Shown here piece by piece: positions 58,461 through 64,000 of a stretch of DNA of 64,000 nucleotides (within the stretch, counting starts at the first letter, position 1; each line of letters opens with the position of its first letter). A program made the translations under genes and the position numbers. The stretch covers positions 141,974,853 to 142,038,852 of the forward strand of contig NC_133387.1 in NCBI RefSeq assembly GCF_047511655.1. Direction: 5' to 3'. The notes beneath the pieces are model-generated. The model was not told where the DNA came from, did not search any database, and saw only the letters and a program-made list of their open reading frames with translations. Source of the DNA: Castor canadensis. Lineage: Eukaryota > Chordata > Mammalia > Rodentia > Castoridae.

Positions 58461-60204
58461 ACTGCCACCGCCACGCCCTTCTCTTCTCAGTGATCAATAA
58501 GAAATATGGGCACTAGATTATGAGGGTTAGAACCAAGGTCTTTAGCCCCTCCACTCTGCCCTCACCCACTACGTCCCCACACCTTCCACTGTTTCCTCCT
58601 TCTGGTACAAATGGCCCTCACCTTGTAGCTCCAGAAAGGCTGGGAGAGGAGTCAGGCCTTTTAAACCAGTTTATGGAATTACCTGTCCTTCGGGGGAGAC
58701 GAGAGTAAAAGTGTTTGACAAGAGGGAGGCAGCTTGACTGTGTGACTGACCTACCCTGGTCTAAAGAAAGACTGGATGAGAAACGCTAAGAACTTTCAGT
58801 TCTGCCCCACTCCACAGCGTGCACTCACTATGGTTTCAAAGCATGAGGAATTCACGCAGTATCAGACGTACCCATATTCTACTCTCAATTTAGCAATTTC
58901 TGGATTATACCCACTGGGGGGCCTGGGGGCTGTGATTTCCTTCTGTGGAAGGGAAGTCATCTAGAACCAACTTTTGCAGCTCCCAGAATCTAACCTCTTT
59001 CTTTCCTATGGCTGTGGTTATTGAAGCAGGGTATTTTGGTTGTTACCAAGCCCTGGGGGGTGCTACCAGAATTCAGTGGCTTGGGAAGACAGGGATGCTA
59101 AATGTCTTACATGGTCAGTCTATGAAGACAAATCCTACCCCAAATGGCAGGAGTGTGTCCCATTGAGTACACTGGTTTGTTTTCCCCTGGGCTCATGGTG
59201 AATGAAATCTACACGTCCAGTCTTCTGCAGCCAGATGCAGCCATTTGTGATCTAGCTCTGGCTCGTGCAGTGTAAGCGGAACTGGCATGTTCAACTCTCC
59301 TCTTCCCCCTGGCTGGAAAGAGGACATGGTAGGCCAGTTGGGCCAGTAGGTGGAAAGCATCATCGGAGGAAGGGGATGCAAGACAGAATGAGCCCGCTAG
59401 CAGCTCAGATGTAATGTGAGAATGAACTTCTGCCATACTTAAGATCCTGTCAGATAGGCCTCTGTCACATAAGCCCATGTCCTACAGAGTCCAGTGTACA
59501 ATCAAGGGCATGCTAAGAGACCAGTGTAGCAACATCCAGTGTGACTTCAGCCCTGGGTGGACAGTAGCCAGTGTTTTTCCTAGGAGAAAATCAAAAATAC
59601 TCTGACCATGTGGCCCACTGGGTCAGTTGTAGTAGAATGTGCCAGATCAATGTATGCCGTTTTATAAAACTACTTAATTGGGACTACAATCATTTACACA
59701 GAAAGCATGGCCAGTTAAAATAAGTAGTATTTTGTCTTTCCTACCAGCAACACACCCTGTTTCTCTATTTATCAGTACTTTCTTTCTTCCATTAAGAATT
59801 GATAAGTGCTTACTCGAGTTCAGCTGTATTTCCCCTCTGACTTCCTCCACCAAAGAGATGAATGAATACCCTGGCCACGTGGTGAGGCAGCTCTCACAGG
59901 ACAGCACCTGGCTCAGCCCTGGGAACCTGATGGACACTCAGAGGAGGAGGGCTCAGGGCAGAGCACGTCATGGATGAGTGTACATTTCAGAGCTATCATG
60001 AAGATATCGGGATTTATCTTTGTGGCTTCATTTCCCATCCTGCAGTTTTAGTAACTTCATTTGCTGCTATCTGTAGTGATTTCTGGATTGATGTCTCCTG
60101 ATTTTCTAGTAATACTACTCAGTTACAAAAGTGAGGTTTTTTTTTTCTCCTTATCTCACATTTGGGGGCAGGGAGTACTAAAGTAAGTAAGCATTCTTTC
60201 TTTC
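58461..60204. other. GNB5 intronic, no recognised feature
   Basis: About 1.7 kb without exon, SINE or clear repeat; frames here have no family resemblance. Confidence 0.45.
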
Positions 60205-60310
60205 GTTTTTGCTTTTTTTTTTTTTTTTTGGCAGTACAGGGGTTTGAACTCAAGCCTTCACAGTCGCTAGGCAGGTGCTCTACCACTTGAGCCACTCCAC
60301 CAGCCCTGTT
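60205..60310 (-). repeat. ID-like SINE, well preserved
   Basis: T run, ggcagtacaggggtttgaac, then gctctaccacttgagccact and ccaccagccc. Confidence 0.95.
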
Positions 60311-60401
60311 CCTGCTTTTAAGAGGCATGAGTTAAGTGTTTTACCACTAAGAATAAAGGAGATCGTTGGGATTCTGAGTATAATGAAGACACTTCATATA
60401 C

Positions 60402-60510
60402 AGTAGACCCTTGGTACATGCAGGAATGGGATGCCAGGGACACCGCCACTTAGGAAAACCCACAAGCGCTCAGGACGTAGAGTTCAGTCCTCTGAACTTA
60501 CTCAAGTTTA
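60402..60510 (+). repeat. Tigger-like fragment (tentative)
   Basis: Starts acagtagacccttggtacat, close to the Tigger-type terminus; the rest is diverged. Confidence 0.4.
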
Positions 60511-60974
60511 CCTGTACCATCATGTATACTGCAGGGCTGAGAATCTGTAACCAGAAACCACATGCAGCAGGCTACATTACTGTCACAGAATTGCTGCTGT
60601 GCACATTAATACTGCTCACTAAACACTAGCTCTAATTTCACGCCCTTTATCTCCAGTACTGAGGATGCTTGATTCATTTTTCTGTAACGCTGCCCAACTT
60701 CCACTAGAGACATCCGCCTTTCAACAGATTCCACATTTTCACTTGATCACTTCAATTAAGCACATTTGCTTTTACCTTGCTTTTTGGGCACAATTTGCTT
60801 TTTGGGAGGCAGATTTTCACAAAATGAAGGGCTGGGAAACACTCAGATCACAAAATGGTTTAAACACAACTGATGATGACGAGGGCCCAACAGAGCTTCT
60901 CCACTTCCGCTGAGCTGTGTGGGAATTTAAAAATTAAAATCCTTTTCACTTTTAAAATTTTATTACTATTATAA
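60511..60974. other. GNB5 intronic, no recognised feature
   Basis: Nothing assignable. Confidence 0.45.
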
Positions 60975-61175
60975 TTATTTTGGTGGGACTGGTGTTTAAA
61001 CTCAGGGCTTCACACTTGCAAAGCAGGTGCTCTACTGCTTGAGCCTCACCTCCAGTCCATTTTATTCTCATTATTTTGGAGATGGGGGTCTCAGCAGCCT
61101 GGGCGGGTCTCAAACCATGACACTCCCAATCTCTGTCCCAAGTAGCTAGGATTACAGGTGTGAGTCACGGTGCCC
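60975..61175 (-). repeat. B1-like + ID composite SINE
   Basis: ggtgggactggtgtttaaac, then B1 monomer ending gattacaggtgtgagtcacg. Confidence 0.92.
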
Positions 61176-61229
61176 TGCTTAATTATTATTTTTGACTGAG
61201 TTTGAGCATGCTTAATAAATGGTGAATAA

Positions 61230-61645
61230 GGCAGGCTTACTGCACTCAGTAGTGGCATCTTTCATATACATTAAGTCCTGACCTCTCTCTTAGGATCCCG
61301 TTCACAGATCCTGCTGCCTGCCTGGATGTCACAAACTGATCTTGCCAAACAGAGCTCCTGGATGCATGGGCAAAACCCGCCTTTCTCTTTTGCACTTCCT
61401 CCAGCCTTCCCTGTTGGGGAAATGGCTCACTGTGTACTGCGTCTGGTAAGAGATTTGGGTTCCCACACTCGGGGTTCTTCCTTATATGTGTGTCTTGCAT
61501 GCACAGGTGTCACCCTGTGGTGCTAGACTCCAGGAGCCAGCACACACATGGTGATACTCTTGCTACTGCCCTGCTATAATAAACTGTCCTTTACCTCTGA
61601 CCCAGGAATCTCGTGTCTTCTGCCCGCATCCATGAGCTGCAGCAG
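61230..61645 (+). repeat. LTR-like sequence (tentative)
   Basis: A polyA-like signal in gctataataaactgtccttt followed by a ctctgacccaggaatctcgt stretch resembles the R-U5 end of an endogenous retroviral LTR. No retroviral frames; boundaries guessed. Confidence 0.35.
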
Positions 61646-61679
61646 CCTCATCTGCAGGCAGGTAATCTCAGACCCTTGA

Positions 61680-62243
61680 TTATTCTTGACATCTATCTGT
61701 CTATTCCACCATTACCCTCTTGAGTTTCAACCACCATCATTTCTTTCTTAAATTCACACAACAGCCTTCTAACTGGCCATCACACTTCTATCCCTACTCC
61801 CGTGTGCTATTCTCCATTCAGCCTGAGTTATCTTTAAAGGCAAAACATGATCACGCTAGCCACCCCTCCCCCAACTCAAGACTCTCAGTGGCTGCCTGAC
61901 CTTTTGTTAGGTCCCTTAACATCTCATCTCTGTGCTCTTCCCCCCAGCTCTCTGTAAGCCTCGCCTTTCTATCATCCTCAGCTTAAATGTCACCTTTTCT
62001 GGGAGACCTTCTTTGACCTCTTTCTAAGAACCAGCCCACCCCATTGCACCTCTCTGTTCTACTCTATTTCATGGCATTTATCAGTATCTCAAATGAAACT
62101 GTATGTTTGTCTGGTTGTTTTTAATCTAGTTTGTTTCCTCTGTGAGAGCACAGACCTTGTCTATTTCATTCACACTATAATCCCAGCTCTAAGAATATCT
62201 TGCATATACACACTCAATAAATATTTGTTGAATGGATGAGGAT
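61680..62243 (-). repeat. L2 3' end, antisense
   Basis: cttaaatgtcaccttttctg, ggcatttatcagtatctc, tgtgagagcacagaccttgt, then cactcaataaatatttgttg and aatggatga: the full antisense L2 terminus, well preserved. Confidence 0.9.
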
Positions 62244-62344
62244 GTCACTTGTCCCTGAAGCAATTAAACTGAAACTCTCCATAAGATCTAGAGTGTCAAT
62301 CCTGCCAATTAACTTAGCCTTCCCTAGTCAGGAGCCCTGTCTCA

Positions 62345-64000
<1,656 letters not shown>

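Overview
This is a window of mammalian nuclear DNA, almost certainly from a rodent. It carries small protein exons separated by large introns, and the interspersed repeats are of mammalian type (L1, L2, MIR, Tigger, hAT-Charlie, MaLR LTR). Very many SINEs are built from 7SL/B1-like monomers joined to an ID-like, tRNA-derived tail. That SINE style, together with no sign of mouse- or rat-type B2/B4 elements, suggests a non-murid rodent. I favour the beaver/kangaroo-rat group (Castorimorpha, perhaps Castor), but this is inference from memory of the repeat family.

Only two protein-coding genes can be supported, both on the minus strand and in tandem. Positions 46941-49230 hold a complete two-exon BCL2L10 (BCL-2 family, BOO/DIVA/NRH type) with a predicted 188-residue product. 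Positions 52269-62539 hold the last five coding exons of GNB5 (G-protein beta-5); its earlier exons lie beyond the right edge. All GNB5 splice phases agree, and the last coding exon contributes only Val-Trp-Ala and the stop. The order matches the human 15q21 neighbourhood (MAPK6 - BCL2L10 - GNB5). Positions 1-46.9 kb would then be the intergenic interval downstream of MAPK6; no MAPK6 sequence is recognised.

Region by region. 1-10 kb: an old minus-strand L1 broken by SINEs, a Tigger-type DNA transposon with visible terminal inverted repeats, and an unexplained inverted repeat of about 91 bp arms. 10.3-14.9 kb: a decayed plus-strand L1 holding a SINE that itself holds a younger L1 3' end. 15-22 kb: SINE clusters, an L1 3' end and old L1M tails. 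22.66-25.2 kb: the largest open frame of the window, a 5'-truncated L1 with 660 open codons of ORF2. 25-46 kb: L2, MIR, hAT, MaLR and SINE remnants, plus a short L1 3' end with a perfect 17-bp target duplication. 46.9-49.4 kb: BCL2L10, with a U6 pseudogene and a 69-bp tandem repeat in its intron and a CpG-rich first exon. 50.3-64 kb: GNB5 3' region and introns with many SINEs, one L2 and MIRs.

Nothing here looks like a new multi-gene system. The observations most worth following are the 69-bp tandem repeat carrying nuclear-receptor half-sites beside BCL2L10 exon 1, the inverted repeat at 5.6/6.3 kb, the near-identical 5' truncation points of two independent L1 3'-end insertions, and the chain-like composite SINEs.
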